Source: Acidobacteriota bacterium
GTDB lineage: Bacteria > Acidobacteriota > Blastocatellia > Pyrinomonadales > Pyrinomonadaceae
Assembly: GCA_019242475.1 (NCBI GenBank)
Contig: JAFAVK010000082.1
Coordinates: 1 to 32,236 of the forward strand
Length of the DNA stretch: 32,236 bases
Reading direction: 5' to 3'
A program made the position numbers and the translations under genes. Below the pieces are notes generated by a model that saw only the letters and a list, made by a program, of their open reading frames with translations, did no database searches and was not told where the DNA came from. Below are positions 22,970-31,338 of this stretch, in pieces. Each line of letters starts with the position of its first letter. Within the stretch, counting starts at the first letter, position 1.

Positions 22970-23141
22970 CCTCGACGGTCGCCTCTTCGACGATGAGCGC
23001 GGGGATGTCGTTGCGGACGGGGTAGACGCGGCGACACTCGGTGCACTTGATGCCGCTCGCGTCCTCCTTCAACACGACCTTCCCCTTACAGGCCGGGCAG
23101 ACGACCCTGAACGTCTCGATGAACTCCGCCGTGATTGGCAA
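22944..23141 (-). CDS. Trm112-like zinc-ribbon protein
   Basis: A small protein of 65 residues with the Trm112/YcaR fold. Its signatures are CPACKGKVVLKEDASGIKC..C, giving four likely zinc ligands (C15, C18, C33, C36), and RRVYPVRNDIPALIVEEA, the conserved family ending. The bacterial members often lie beside LPS genes such as lpxK and kdsB, and here it precedes a heptosyltransferase. In eukaryotes Trm112 activates methyltransferases; the role in bacteria is not settled. The start is TTG 23141 with an AGGAG about nine bases upstream. The first gene of the envelope cluster, it overlaps the next by 26 bases. Confidence 0.9.
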   Translation of the reverse strand: MPITAEFIETFRVVCPACKGKVVLKEDASGIKCTECRRVYPVRNDIPALIVEEATVEDEEPRKTD

Positions 23142-23164
23142 CTCTTCGGACTCCTCTCTCAGCG

Positions 23165-23268
23165 CGTAAACCGTGACAAGGATAAAGCCGTGAACCGTGA
23201 ACCGTAAACCGTGACGAGAAGGAAAGTGATTTTAACTTGTCACGGTTTACGGTTCACGGTTCACGGCT
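23165..23268. repeat. Perfect 30-bp inverted repeat made of 7-nt units
   Basis: Two perfectly complementary 30-nt arms (23186-23215 and 23239-23268) flank a 23-nt loop. Each arm consists of degenerate heptamers: GTGAACC, GTGAACC, GTAAACC, GTGAC. A further partial copy, GTAAACCGTGAC, lies at 23165-23176. The right arm overlaps the P450 gene and provides its last codons (VNREP) and its TAA stop (23247-23249). The whole can fold into a long stem between the P450 and Trm112 genes on one transcript. Confidence 0.95.
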
Positions 23269-24599
23269 GTCATCGGGATGCCTCCCTTGCCGGGGCGCAG
23301 CGTAATGCGTGGCTCGGTCGAGACGTTGGCGCCGGGGGCGAGCCGCAGGCTCCACTTCCGCGCGAGCGCGGCGAGGAGGAGCACGCCCTCCATCCACGCG
23401 AAGCCTTCGCCGACGCAGCGGCGCGGGCCGCCGCCGAAGGGGAAGTAGGAGAACTGCGGCCGCGAAGCCTTCGCTTCCGGCGTGAAGCGTTCGGGGTCGA
23501 AGCGCTCGGGCTCCGGCCAGAAGCGCGGGTCGCGGTGCATGACGTACTGGCTGACGAGGACGAGCGAGCCGCGCGGGATGAGGTAGCCGCCGACCTCGTG
23601 GTCTTCGAGCGCGAGCCGCCCGACGGCCCACGCCGGCGGGTAGAGGCGCATCGACTCGGCGACGACCATCTCCGTGTAACGCAAGCGTGGAAAATCCTCG
23701 GCCGTCGGCGGACGGCCTTCTAAAACCTCTGCCAGCTCCGCGTGCAGACGCGCTTCAACCTCGGGGTTTTGGGAGAGCAGGTACCACGTCCAGGCGAGCG
23801 CGTTGGCGGTCGTCTCGTGGCCGGCGAGGAAGACGGTCATCAACTCGTCGCGCAGCTGCTCGTCGGTCATGCCCGTGCGGTCGCCCTCCTCGTCCACGGC
23901 GTGCAGGAGGGTCGAGAGCAGGTCGCCGCGGTCGCGCCCCTCGCGCCTACGCTCCTCGATGATGCGGTAGATGACGGCGTCGAGCCGCGCGCGTGCGCGC
24001 TCGAAGCGGCGGCGCGGCGGGAGCGGGAGCTTTTCGAGCAGCTCAGAGAACGGGAGCATCAGGTAGCCGAAGAGGCTCATCACCTCCGCGAGCGCCGCGC
24101 CGACCTCGTCGGCGTCCGACTCCACGTCGGCGTCGAAGAGGGTCTTGCCGACGACGGCGAGCGTGAGCCGCATCATCTCGCCCGACACGTCCAACGTCTC
24201 GCCGTCGCGCCAGCGCGCGGAGGTCTTCTCGGCGTGCGCGACCATCGTCCCGGCGTAAGAGTTGATGCGCTGGCGGTGGAAGGCGGGCTGCGCGAGGCGC
24301 CGCTGCCTGCGCCAGAAGTCGCCCTCGCTCGTCAGCAGCCCCTCGCCGAGCAGGCGCTTCGCGCGTTGCAGCGCGCGCCCCTTCTTGAAGCGCGCCTGGT
24401 GCGTGACGAGCACGTCCTTGATGTAATCGGGATGGTTGAGCACGTAGACGGCCTGCGTCGCAATGTTGAAGCGCGCCACATCGCCGTACTCGCGCGCCAT
24501 GCGCGTGAGGTGCGCGAGCGGGTCGCGGCGGTACTGCACGACGTGGCCGACCGGCCAGAACCCTTTCGGCCCCGGCGCCTCGGCGGGCGCGGCTACCAT
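23247..24599 (-). CDS. Cytochrome P450
   Basis: This is a soluble heme monooxygenase of 450 residues. The I-helix oxygen-activation motif AGHETT is at 259-264, the K-helix ExxR is E315-R318, PERFDPERF follows near 364-372, and the heme-binding loop [14 protein letters not shown] has the proximal Cys395. The sequence resembles CYP102/CYP4-like bacterial P450s with fatty-acid or terpenoid substrates, but the substrate cannot be read from sequence. No reductase or ferredoxin gene is adjacent. AAAGGAGT eight bases before the ATG supports the start. The last five residues and the stop are encoded by the inverted repeat at 23239-23268, so the natural C-terminus may have been altered by that element. 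Confidence 0.95.
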   Translation of the reverse strand: MVAAPAEAPGPKGFWPVGHVVQYRRDPLAHLTRMAREYGDVARFNIATQAVYVLNHPDYIKDVLVTHQARFKKGRALQRAKRLLGEGLLTSEGDFWRRQRRLAQPAFHRQRINSYAGTMVAHAEKTSARWRDGETLDVSGEMMRLTLAVVGKTLFDADVESDADEVGAALAEVMSLFGYLMLPFSELLEKLPLPPRRRFERARARLDAVIYRIIEERRREGRDRGDLLSTLLHAVDEEGDRTGMTDEQLRDELMTVFLAGHETTANALAWTWYLLSQNPEVEARLHAELAEVLEGRPPTAEDFPRLRYTEMVVAESMRLYPPAWAVGRLALEDHEVGGYLIPRGSLVLVSQYVMHRDPRFWPEPERFDPERFTPEAKASRPQFSYFPFGGGPRRCVGEGFAWMEGVLLLAALARKWSLRLAPGANVSTEPRITLRPGKGGIPMTAVNREP

Positions 24600-24647
24600 C
24601 TTGCCTGACTCCTTTCGGCCGACCGTTTAAGCCTTCGTCTCCGGCTC

Positions 24648-24657
24648 TGTTATTATA
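24648..24657. promoter_or_regulatory. Overlapping divergent -10 boxes
   Basis: In the 134-bp gap between P450 (minus) and the unknown gene (plus) one AT-rich site reads as TGTTATTAT (extended -10) on the plus strand and as a perfect TATAAT (24657-24652) on the minus strand. No strong -35 boxes are visible. The two promoters would compete for the same melting site. Confidence 0.5.
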
Positions 24658-24733
24658 GCTGTGAACGGGCCGGAGCGCGCCTCACGGCGCAGGCTTCCTG
24701 CTCTGAGTTGACCTCGCGACGGAGTTTGAAAGG

Positions 24734-25495
24734 TTGTCACTGGAGTTCGCCATCGAGTACCCGTGTGCGCTGCGCGCGCGCTACGACGAGGAGCACCTGC
24801 GCGCCTGGGGGCGCCTGGGGAGTCTCCACACGCGCCTGACGACGGGCGAGCACGTCGCCCCCTCGGAGGAGAAGGTGCGCTTCGTCGAGCGCGCCGCCGA
24901 CGAGATCGAGCGCATGAAGGCCGAGACGGTCATCTGCGCCCGCTGCCCCGCGCGCCTGCCCACCGAGGCGGCCGGCGAGGGCGAGCCCGTCGGCTGTCTG
25001 GGCCGCGTCACCTACCCCGTCGAAGGGCAGTTCGAGAAGTTCCTGGCCGACCGCGTCCAACTCGCTCTGGACACGGTGGACGAGCAGGACTGGCCGCGAC
25101 TTTTGAAGGTGCTCCTGGACAACGACTCGCCCTTCGACGGCGAGGGCACGAAGTCGTTGCGCGCGGTGACGACCTCGAACGGGCTGCGCTTCTTCGAGCT
25201 GCGCCTGCCGATCAAGCTCGCGCGCCAGGGGTCGCATTTGACGACCGACCACCTCTTCGACGCGCTCGCCGGCTTCACCTCCGAGGACGCCGCGCGCACC
25301 ACCTACACGCGCGAGCTGCCGCTCTCGGCCGCCGCCGACTACTACGACTTCCTCGACCTCGTGCTGCGCCTCGACCTCTCCGAGGCCGAGCGCCAACGCG
25401 TCCGCGCGCGCAGCCGCAACTACCAACAGTTCCTCCGCCTCCTCGCCGCCCTCGAAGTCGCGGAGTCGCTGCGGACTCGGGTATTGATGGATTAG
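24734..25495 (+). CDS. Conserved-looking protein of unknown function with CxxC
   Basis: I do not recognise this family. The 253-residue product has no signal peptide or membrane span. It contains a cysteine cluster, C68 and C71 in ICARCPARLP and C88 in GCLG, which might bind metal with a fourth ligand elsewhere. Its N-terminus (FAIEYPCALRARYDEEHL) and the central FEKFLADRVQLALDTV segment look globular. The start is TTG 24734, with GGAG about nine bases upstream; no ATG lies near the start of the strongly coding-like region. Codon use matches its GC-rich neighbours. Its TAG stop overlaps the left arm of the repeated terminator element. Confidence 0.7.
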   Translation: MSLEFAIEYPCALRARYDEEHLRAWGRLGSLHTRLTTGEHVAPSEEKVRFVERAADEIERMKAETVICARCPARLPTEAAGEGEPVGCLGRVTYPVEGQFEKFLADRVQLALDTVDEQDWPRLLKVLLDNDSPFDGEGTKSLRAVTTSNGLRFFELRLPIKLARQGSHLTTDHLFDALAGFTSEDAARTTYTRELPLSAAADYYDFLDLVLRLDLSEAERQRVRARSRNYQQFLRLLAALEVAESLRTRVLMD

Positions 25496-25578
25496 TAGAC
25501 AGTAGTCGGTAGAAATACAAAGCGGCGCGCTCGGGTTTATAACCGGAACGCGCCGCCTCTGTTTTTCTACTGTCTACT
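25494..25578. terminator. Bidirectional terminator element, copy B
   Basis: Second copy of the element at 3753-3830, again between convergent genes. Its GC stem GCGGCGCG (25522-25529) / CGCGCCGC (25549-25556) is identical, and the internal A·A mismatch of copy A is G·G here. Complete terminal inverted repeats, AGTAGACAGTAG (25494-25505) and CTACTGTCTACT (25567-25578), enclose it. Their ends carry the TAG stops of both flanking genes. Confidence 0.85.
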
Positions 25579-26308
25579 CTTCCCCCTCGTTCTTATCCTC
25601 GTCCATCTGCCTCAGCGTGTCGAGGATGAGGTTGGTGTTGGAGGGCGCCTGGATGCGGATGGGGAATTCGTTCCTGGACTTGGTGAAGTCGAAGCCGCCG
25701 GAGGTGACTTCGACGAGGAGGCGGAAGGCGAGGGTGCCGCGCGCCTCCTCGCACTCGGCGTCCACGATGCGGCCGTCGTTGAAGAGGACGCGCCCGCGCC
25801 GCGCGGGGCCTTCGATGGCGAGCGCGCCCGTCAGGCGCGAGTTCTCGAGCACCTGCACGGCGTCGAAGATGCTGACCGTCGAGAGGTCGCCGGCGAAGGT
25901 GACGGGGCGGGGCGCGGAGGGCGCGGGCGGCGCGGGGGCCGGCGCGGCATGGTGGAGGTCTGGGCGGCGCGCGCGGCGGATGGCTTCGAGGCCGGGCGCG
26001 ATGTTCAGGCGCGGGTTGATGTGCTTGGCTTCGAGCAGGCGCTCGTGCGCCGAGTCGAAGTTCTCGCGCGCGATGTAGAGGTTGACGAGGACGAGGCACT
26101 GGCGCGCGGCCTCTTCGGGCAGGCCGTGCGAGAAGGAGACCTCGCGCAGCTTCTCGCGCAGGACGATCGAGCGCGGCCAGTGCGCGATGGCCTCCTGCAA
26201 GCGCTCGACGGCGCGCTGCGGCGCCTTGTACTTGACGAAGAGGTCTGCGTCGAGCAGCGCCGCCTCGACGCTCTCCTCCAGGCTCTTGGGCTTCTCGCGC
26301 TCTTTCAT
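25574..26308 (-). CDS. TPR/DUF4388 (PATAN) protein
   Basis: The 244-residue protein has an N-terminal helical part (about residues 10-115) with TPR-like character (LFVKYKAPQRAVERLQEAIAHWP, VLREKLREVSF, AARQCLVLVNLYIARENFDSAHERLLEA). A Pro/Ala linker follows, then a DUF4388 domain from about residue 140: FAGDLSTVSIFDAVQVLENSRLTGALAIEG, GRVLFNDGRIVDAEC, GTLAFRLLVEVTSGGFDF. DUF4388 proteins are common in Deltaproteobacteria and Acidobacteria and are linked to signalling and gliding; the exact role is unknown. The ATG at 26308 fits the domain start; a longer frame to 26470 is Arg/Gly-rich and unlikely to be coding. Confidence 0.85.
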   Translation of the reverse strand: MKEREKPKSLEESVEAALLDADLFVKYKAPQRAVERLQEAIAHWPRSIVLREKLREVSFSHGLPEEAARQCLVLVNLYIARENFDSAHERLLEAKHINPRLNIAPGLEAIRRARRPDLHHAAPAPAPPAPSAPRPVTFAGDLSTVSIFDAVQVLENSRLTGALAIEGPARRGRVLFNDGRIVDAECEEARGTLAFRLLVEVTSGGFDFTKSRNEFPIRIQAPSNTNLILDTLRQMDEDKNEGEE

Positions 26309-26683
26309 CTCGTCAAACGTCCGGCGCCTTCGACCTCCCCGGCAGACGAGTTTATCACAGCGACCATCCGGCGCAGCCCCGACACGATTTCGTGTGCCCG
26401 CGCCGCCGCCGACCGGCGAAACGCGGCACGCCTTACGTGCGCGGCCGTACCCACACGCCCCACACCTCAACCTGTCTCTTAAACGGCAACCCCTAAATTA
26501 ACTATTTTTGTCCCCGCGGACTCCACTTTCGCGCACGGCGGGCGCACACACGCGAGCCCGTTGCACGCGGGAAACATGGCACGGCGCGTGCTCTCGAGAG
26601 TGCCGTCAGTAAGCCCCCTTTCAAACAGTCCGGAGCCGCATCTAAAGGGCCGGACGAGTCTCCCGAACCGGAGGGTTTTGCCG
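26309..26683. other. Divergent intergenic region
   Basis: 375 bases between the divergent DUF4388 and HD-GYP genes. The only clear feature is an AT-rich patch at about 26494-26512, which could hold a promoter in either direction; no confident -35/-10 pair is found. Longer frames entering this region from both genes look like non-coding GC-rich sequence. Confidence 0.4.
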
Positions 26684-27358
26684 ATGCAGGATGAGCTGTC
26701 GTTGGAGATTTTGACGCCGACGCTGCGGCTGGTGAACGCGGACTGGGACGCGGGCGTGCGGCGCCTGTGCGCGACCTGGCGCGCCGAAGGTTCGCGCCAC
26801 CGCGGCGAAGCGGACGGCGTGCGCGCGCTCGTCGGCAGACTGAAGCGGACGCGCCCCTCGACCTACGTGCACTGCATCCGCACCACGCGCTTCGCGCGGA
26901 GGGTCGGCGTCGCCTTCGGCTTCGACGAGCCGCGCCTCCGCCAGCTCTCTCTGACGGCGATGATGCACGACATCGGCAAGGTGCTCGTGCCCGAGTCTAT
27001 CCTGAGCCGGCCGCGCCGGCCCACGCGCTTCGAGCGTTTCGTGCTCAACCTGCACCCGAACTTCGGCGCGCTGCTCTCGTCCTACTACGGGCTGCCGGCC
27101 GAGCTGCGCATCCGCACGCAGCACCACCACGAGCGCTGGGACGGGCGCGGCTACCCGCACCGCCTCGGCGGCGAAGACATCCCCCTGATGGCGCGCGTCG
27201 TCCAAGTGGCGGACACCTTCGACGCGATGGTCGAGCAGCGCGAGTACAACACGCCGCGCACCCTCGACGAGGCCGTCGCCGAGCTGCGCCGTGAGTCGCG
27301 CCGGCAGTTCGACCCGCGCGTCGTCGAAGCTTTCCTCGACACTCTCCCGAAGGAGTGA
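26684..27358 (+). CDS. HD-GYP domain protein (putative cyclic di-GMP phosphodiesterase)
   Basis: HD-GYP proteins hydrolyse cyclic di-GMP to GMP or pGpG. From ATG 26684 the product has 224 residues and is mostly this one domain. All expected metal ligands can be seen: H63, the HD pair H95-D96 in MMHDIGKVLVPESIL with K99, H124, H148-H149 in HHERWDGRGYP, and D177 in VADTFDAM. The GYP motif is at 156-158. No receiver or membrane segment is attached, so regulation must come from partners. GGAGGG eight bases upstream strongly supports this start. The degenerate GGDEF-like protein at 11.3 kb is not adjacent. Confidence 0.92.
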   Translation: MQDELSLEILTPTLRLVNADWDAGVRRLCATWRAEGSRHRGEADGVRALVGRLKRTRPSTYVHCIRTTRFARRVGVAFGFDEPRLRQLSLTAMMHDIGKVLVPESILSRPRRPTRFERFVLNLHPNFGALLSSYYGLPAELRIRTQHHHERWDGRGYPHRLGGEDIPLMARVVQVADTFDAMVEQREYNTPRTLDEAVAELRRESRRQFDPRVVEAFLDTLPKE

Positions 27359-27367
27359 GAGACCCCC

Positions 27368-27520
27368 ATGAACAACTGGATGAGGCGCCGCATCGAACGC
27401 TCCCGCGCCCGCTGCGAGAAGGCCACGACGAGTCATAAGACCGACAAGAGTCAGGAGCCGGAGAAGCAGGCAAAGTTGGCCGGCCCCTCTTCCCTTGAGA
27501 GTGACGAGAAGGGCGGCTAA
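27368..27520 (+). CDS. Possible small basic protein (50 aa)
   Basis: An ATG ten bases after the HD-GYP stop opens a frame of 50 residues beginning MNNWMRRRIERSRARCEK. It is highly charged and Lys/Arg/Glu-rich without hydrophobic parts. A GAGAG six bases upstream could serve as ribosome site. The frame ends 4 bases before the heptamer-type terminator, as other genes in this window do. Function unknown; it may be a chance frame. Confidence 0.4.
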   Translation: MNNWMRRRIERSRARCEKATTSHKTDKSQEPEKQAKLAGPSSLESDEKGG

Positions 27521-27523
27521 CCG

Positions 27524-27590
27524 ACAGAGACGCAGAGGCACAGCTTGTTAAGTAGTTCTCTTCAAGCTGTACCTCTGGGTCTCTTTGTTT
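27524..27590 (+). terminator. Imperfect long stem-loop terminator of heptamer type
   Basis: 24-nt arms (27524-27547 / 27563-27586) pair with three mismatches around a 15-nt loop. The left arm is built of units such as CAGAGAC and GCAGAGG. TTTGTTTT follows on the plus strand, so it can end the HD-GYP transcript. Confidence 0.75.
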
Positions 27591-27648
27591 TGACGCCATC
27601 CACTCCACCCTCACGCCTGGTTTCAATAACACAAGCCAGCCGCCTACC

Positions 27649-30600
27649 TTAAAACTCCAAACGCAAACCCACCCTCAGCGAACGCGGGCGCATCGTGCGT
27701 GTGGGGACGAGGAAGGCGTTGGCGAAGGCGCGGCGCTGCTCTTCGGTCGCGCCGGGGCGGAGCGCGTCGAAGTTGATAAACTCCGCGCCGAAGGTGTAGA
27801 CGGTTTTGTTGAGCAGGTTGTCGGCCTCGATTGTCGGGCGCAGCCTCGACCGCTCCGAGAGTCGGAACTCGCGGCCGACGCTCAGGTCGAAGGCGAAGAG
27901 TGTCGGCCCCGTGCCGGCGTTGCGCGGGAGGTCGCCGGTGCGGCCGATGGTCGGGAGCCTGAAGGCTTCGAGCAGGCGCGGGTCGAGGGGCTCGCCGGGG
28001 CGCCGCCAGCGTATGAGCCGCGGGTCGCCTGCGAACGAGGGCCGGTCGTTGGACACGTCGTCGAGGTTGCGGTCGGCGCCGCCGAGGCTGACGTTGAAGG
28101 GCGCGCCCGAGGCGAGCCGGAGCACGGAGGCAAACGTGAGGTGGCCCAGCATGCGCGGCGCGTCGAGCGTGGTTGAGAGGACGAAGCGGTGACGCCGGTC
28201 GAGGAGGCTGCGCGCGCGCTCGGCGCGGAAGTCGCCGACCCGGAGCGCGCTCGACGTGTTGACGACGCCGTCGTCAAACAGACGCGACAGCGTGTAGGCC
28301 GCGCGCAGAGAGCCGCCCGCCCCCTTCCCCGAGAGCCTGAACCGGCGGCGCGCCTCGACGTTGAGGCCGTGGTAGAAGCTGTTCCCTATCGACGCGAGCT
28401 GCTCGACCTGCACGCGCGAAGGGTCGGGGCGCAGCGGTTGGAGCGCGGCGAGCGCCGCGTCAATCGTCGCGGTCGAGCCGACGCTGTTCAAGTTGAAGAC
28501 CGTCAAGGGCACGCCGAACTCGACGACGCGCGTGATGTTGTCGGCGTCGGGCGGCGCGAGCGTGAAGCGGACAAGCTCGCCCGCGGTCGAGGCGCCGTAG
28601 ACGGGGCGCCCGCCCGACGGGTCGCGGAAGTTCGCGAAGTCGCGCGAGAGAAGGTACTCGGCAAAGTCCTTGAAGCCCGAAGGAAGTCTCGGGGCGTTGG
28701 CGTTGAACTCTCTCCAAAGGTGTAGTCCGCGGTTGAAGGTGTAGTTGGCCTCGACGACGAAGCCGCGGCCCAGCTCGCGTTCGAAACCGGCGCTGGCCTG
28801 ATAGCTCTCGGGGATTTTGATGTTCGGGTCGAGGCGGCGCGAGAAGTCCGTGAGGCGCGCGCCGAAGTCTCGGACGAGCGGCGCGCCGGCCGCGAGCGTT
28901 TGTGGGAAGCGGAGGTTGGCGTCGATGAAGGCGCGCCGCTGTGAAGGAGGCAAGTCGTTCGTGTCGAACTCGACGACGGTGCGGCCGAGCGTGAAGTCGT
29001 CGATGGTGCGCAGCAGCGCGCGGTTGTAGAAGAGGCCGAAGCCGGCGCGCACGACGGTCTTTCCCTTGCCCGTCGGGTCGAGGGCGAGGCCGACGCGCGG
29101 GCCGAAGTTGTCGCGGTCAGGCAGCACGCTCTCGCGCTCGTAGCGCAGGCCGGCCGTCAGCGTGAGGCGCGCGGCGGGGCGCCACTCGCCCTGCGCGAAG
29201 AGGCCGGAGTAAAGGTTGCGCTGCGCGGACTCGGCGCCGAAGCGCTGGCGGAAGCGCGAGGGCGCGGAGGCTAAGAAGTCGCCCGCGCTCGCGAAGCTGT
29301 AGGTGCCGGTCGCGTCGGCGAGGTCTCTGTAGACGGAGCGGACGCGCTGCACGTCCGCCCCGAGCTTGAAGGTGTGCGGGCCGCGGACGAGTGTGAGAGT
29401 CTCCTGAAGTTGAAAGCGCGTCTCGGCGCGGTCGGTCGCCCCGCTGGTCGAAGAGCCGGCGACGAGCGTGGTTGATTCCGAGGAGAGCGGGTCTTCGATC
29501 TCGACGAGCACGACGGGGCGCGTGCCGGCGGCGAGCGTCGAGGGTCGCAGGCGCGAGGCTTGCGCGCGCAGTTGGTTGACGACGGAGGGCTTGAGCACGA
29601 GGTTGTCGGTGTAGGCGAGCGCGTCCGCGTCGCGCCTGCGCCCTTGCAGGCCGTCGGCGAGGCGCGCGCCGCCGCCGAACTGGCGCAGGTTCGACGAGCG
29701 TCCGAGCTGGAAGAGGAGCGCGCCGTTGTGCGTCTTCGAGTAGTCGTGATCGAGCCGCGCCGTGAAGGAGGTGGAGCGCAGCGGCGTCGAGACGCGTTCG
29801 ACGAACGGCGCGAGTTCGGCCGGCGAGTTGGGCGGCGTGGCCTCTGGCTCGAAGCGGCGGCCGTCGAGCGTCGTCGGGCGCGGGAGTGGGAAGGACGGGT
29901 TCTGTTCGACGGGCACGAGCACGTCGATCAGCGTCGAGTCGAGCACCTGCTCGCGCTCGTAGGCGACGAAGAAGAAGGTGCGGCCGCGGCCGTCGTAGAC
30001 AAAGGGGAGGCGCACGGGGCCGCCGAGCGAGAAGGCCGGGCGGTGCTCTTGCAGGGGCAGCCGCTTGAGTCCGCGCCGGTTGTTGTTCCAGGTGTTCGCG
30101 TCGAGCGCTTCGTCTTTGAAGAAGTAAGAGAGGCGTCCCCTCAAACGGTTCGAGCCGGAGCGCGTGCGGAGGTTGACGCGGCCGCCGGAGGCGCGGCCGT
30201 ACTCGGCGGAGAACTGGTTGGTGATGACCTGCACCTCTTCGACCGCGTCGAGCGGCGGCTGGAAGCGCTCGCGGGCGGCGCGGTCGTCGTTGTCGTCGAG
30301 GCCGTCGATGGTGACGTTGTTCGAGTAGGCGGGGCCGCCCGCGAGCGCGAAGGTGCCGGCCTCCTCGGGCGCCTCGGCCGCGCGGCGCACGCGGCCCGCG
30401 TCGTCTCGGTCTTCGGCCGCGTCGCGCGTCGAGAGCGGCTCCTCCGTGACGCCGCCGAGCAGGAAGACGGAGTCGAGCGGAGCGCGCGAGAAGAGGGGCA
30501 GTTGCTCCAACTCCTCGCGCGCGACGGTGCCGCCCGCGACCGTGCGCGTCGTGTCGATGGCGGGCGCGTCGCGCTCGCTCACGATTGTCTGCTCGGCCGT

Positions 30601-30984
30601 GAGCGCGGCGGGGCGGAGCGTGAAGTCGAGGCGCAGGGACTGCCCGGCGAGCGTGAAGAGTTCCCTCTTCTCCTCGGCAGCGAAGCCCGCGCGCTCGGCG
30701 CGCAAGGTGTACGCGCCGGGCTGAAGCTCTACCAGACGATAGCGCCCTTCTCCGTCGGTCACGGTCGCGCGCTCGGCGCCGGTGTTGACGAGGCGGGCGG
30801 TGACGTTCGCGCCGGGGATGACCGCGCCGTGCTCGTCCGAGACGACCCCGGAGAAGGAGACCTCGTCGAGGTCTTGCGCGGGCGCAAGCGTCGAGAGACA
30901 GGCGATGAGAATGATGCTGTTGAAAATGAGTTTGAGACGCAAGTGAGCAGGACGTGTGTGGAAGGCGGAGGCGTGGCCGTTCAT
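27649..30984 (-). CDS. Oar-type TonB-dependent receptor with carboxypeptidase-like domain
   Basis: A large outer-membrane protein of 1111 residues. After a signal peptide (about residues 18-37) comes a carboxypeptidase regulatory-like/CnaB domain (SGVVSDEHGAVIPGANVTARLVNTG, DGEGRYRLVELQPGAYTLRAERAGF). The TonB plug follows (EELEQLPLFSRAPLDSVFLL, YSNNVTIDGLDDNDD, VEEVQVITNQFSAEYGRASGG, VNLRTRSGSN). A long beta-barrel then ends in RSLRVGLRLEF with a C-terminal aromatic residue. Such Oar-like receptors are strongly expanded in Acidobacteria, and their ligands are usually unknown. GGGAG upstream supports the ATG at 30984; a longer frame to 31176 precedes the signal peptide and is unlikely to be coding. 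It stands alone and is divergent from the orphan gene at 31339. Confidence 0.95.
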   Translation of the reverse strand: MNGHASAFHTRPAHLRLKLIFNSIILIACLSTLAPAQDLDEVSFSGVVSDEHGAVIPGANVTARLVNTGAERATVTDGEGRYRLVELQPGAYTLRAERAGFAAEEKRELFTLAGQSLRLDFTLRPAALTAEQTIVSERDAPAIDTTRTVAGGTVAREELEQLPLFSRAPLDSVFLLGGVTEEPLSTRDAAEDRDDAGRVRRAAEAPEEAGTFALAGGPAYSNNVTIDGLDDNDDRAARERFQPPLDAVEEVQVITNQFSAEYGRASGGRVNLRTRSGSNRLRGRLSYFFKDEALDANTWNNNRRGLKRLPLQEHRPAFSLGGPVRLPFVYDGRGRTFFFVAYEREQVLDSTLIDVLVPVEQNPSFPLPRPTTLDGRRFEPEATPPNSPAELAPFVERVSTPLRSTSFTARLDHDYSKTHNGALLFQLGRSSNLRQFGGGARLADGLQGRRRDADALAYTDNLVLKPSVVNQLRAQASRLRPSTLAAGTRPVVLVEIEDPLSSESTTLVAGSSTSGATDRAETRFQLQETLTLVRGPHTFKLGADVQRVRSVYRDLADATGTYSFASAGDFLASAPSRFRQRFGAESAQRNLYSGLFAQGEWRPAARLTLTAGLRYERESVLPDRDNFGPRVGLALDPTGKGKTVVRAGFGLFYNRALLRTIDDFTLGRTVVEFDTNDLPPSQRRAFIDANLRFPQTLAAGAPLVRDFGARLTDFSRRLDPNIKIPESYQASAGFERELGRGFVVEANYTFNRGLHLWREFNANAPRLPSGFKDFAEYLLSRDFANFRDPSGGRPVYGASTAGELVRFTLAPPDADNITRVVEFGVPLTVFNLNSVGSTATIDAALAALQPLRPDPSRVQVEQLASIGNSFYHGLNVEARRRFRLSGKGAGGSLRAAYTLSRLFDDGVVNTSSALRVGDFRAERARSLLDRRHRFVLSTTLDAPRMLGHLTFASVLRLASGAPFNVSLGGADRNLDDVSNDRPSFAGDPRLIRWRRPGEPLDPRLLEAFRLPTIGRTGDLPRNAGTGPTLFAFDLSVGREFRLSERSRLRPTIEADNLLNKTVYTFGAEFINFDALRPGATEEQRRAFANAFLVPTRTMRPRSLRVGLRLEF

Positions 30985-31206
30985 CTGTGCTTCTCCCGGC
31001 GGCGCCCCGCAACGGCATGGCGGTGAAGTCGAGGCGCGCGGAAAAGTCCGAAGCCTTGTGCGGGCCTCGGCCTGATTCTGTTTTGACTTGAAGACGCCAC
31101 CTGGCGGGGTGAGGCGTGCGTTGACTGCGTGTGTCGGCGGCCGCGGACTGTACCACCGTCGCCCGCGCGGGCGCAAGTCAATTTACTTCATTTATGCGGA
31201 ATACTA

Positions 31207-31235
31207 TTGACAAGAAAAGGCAGTTGAAATATATG
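31207..31235 (+). promoter_or_regulatory. Promoter of the orphan gene at 31339
   Basis: Consensus TTGACA (31207-31212), a 17-nt spacer and TATATG (31230-31235) give the best sigma-70-type promoter in the window, about 100 bases before the ATG. It lies in the 354-bp gap 30985-31338, whose left part is GC-rich receptor leader and whose right part is AT-rich. No receptor promoter is evident. Confidence 0.65.
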
Positions 31236-31338
31236 TCCCTTGTCACCGAACACGGATTGCTTTGATAAGCCGGATCGAGTTGACGAAATCCTCATAAGAT
31301 TCCGCCAGTTTCTCCTTACAAACATAGGAAAGAAGTAG

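Noticed and set aside
29117..31156. Long Arg/Pro-rich minus-strand frame overlapping the TonB receptor
   Set aside because: Composition is typical of an out-of-frame reading of GC-rich DNA; the receptor frame has full domain structure.
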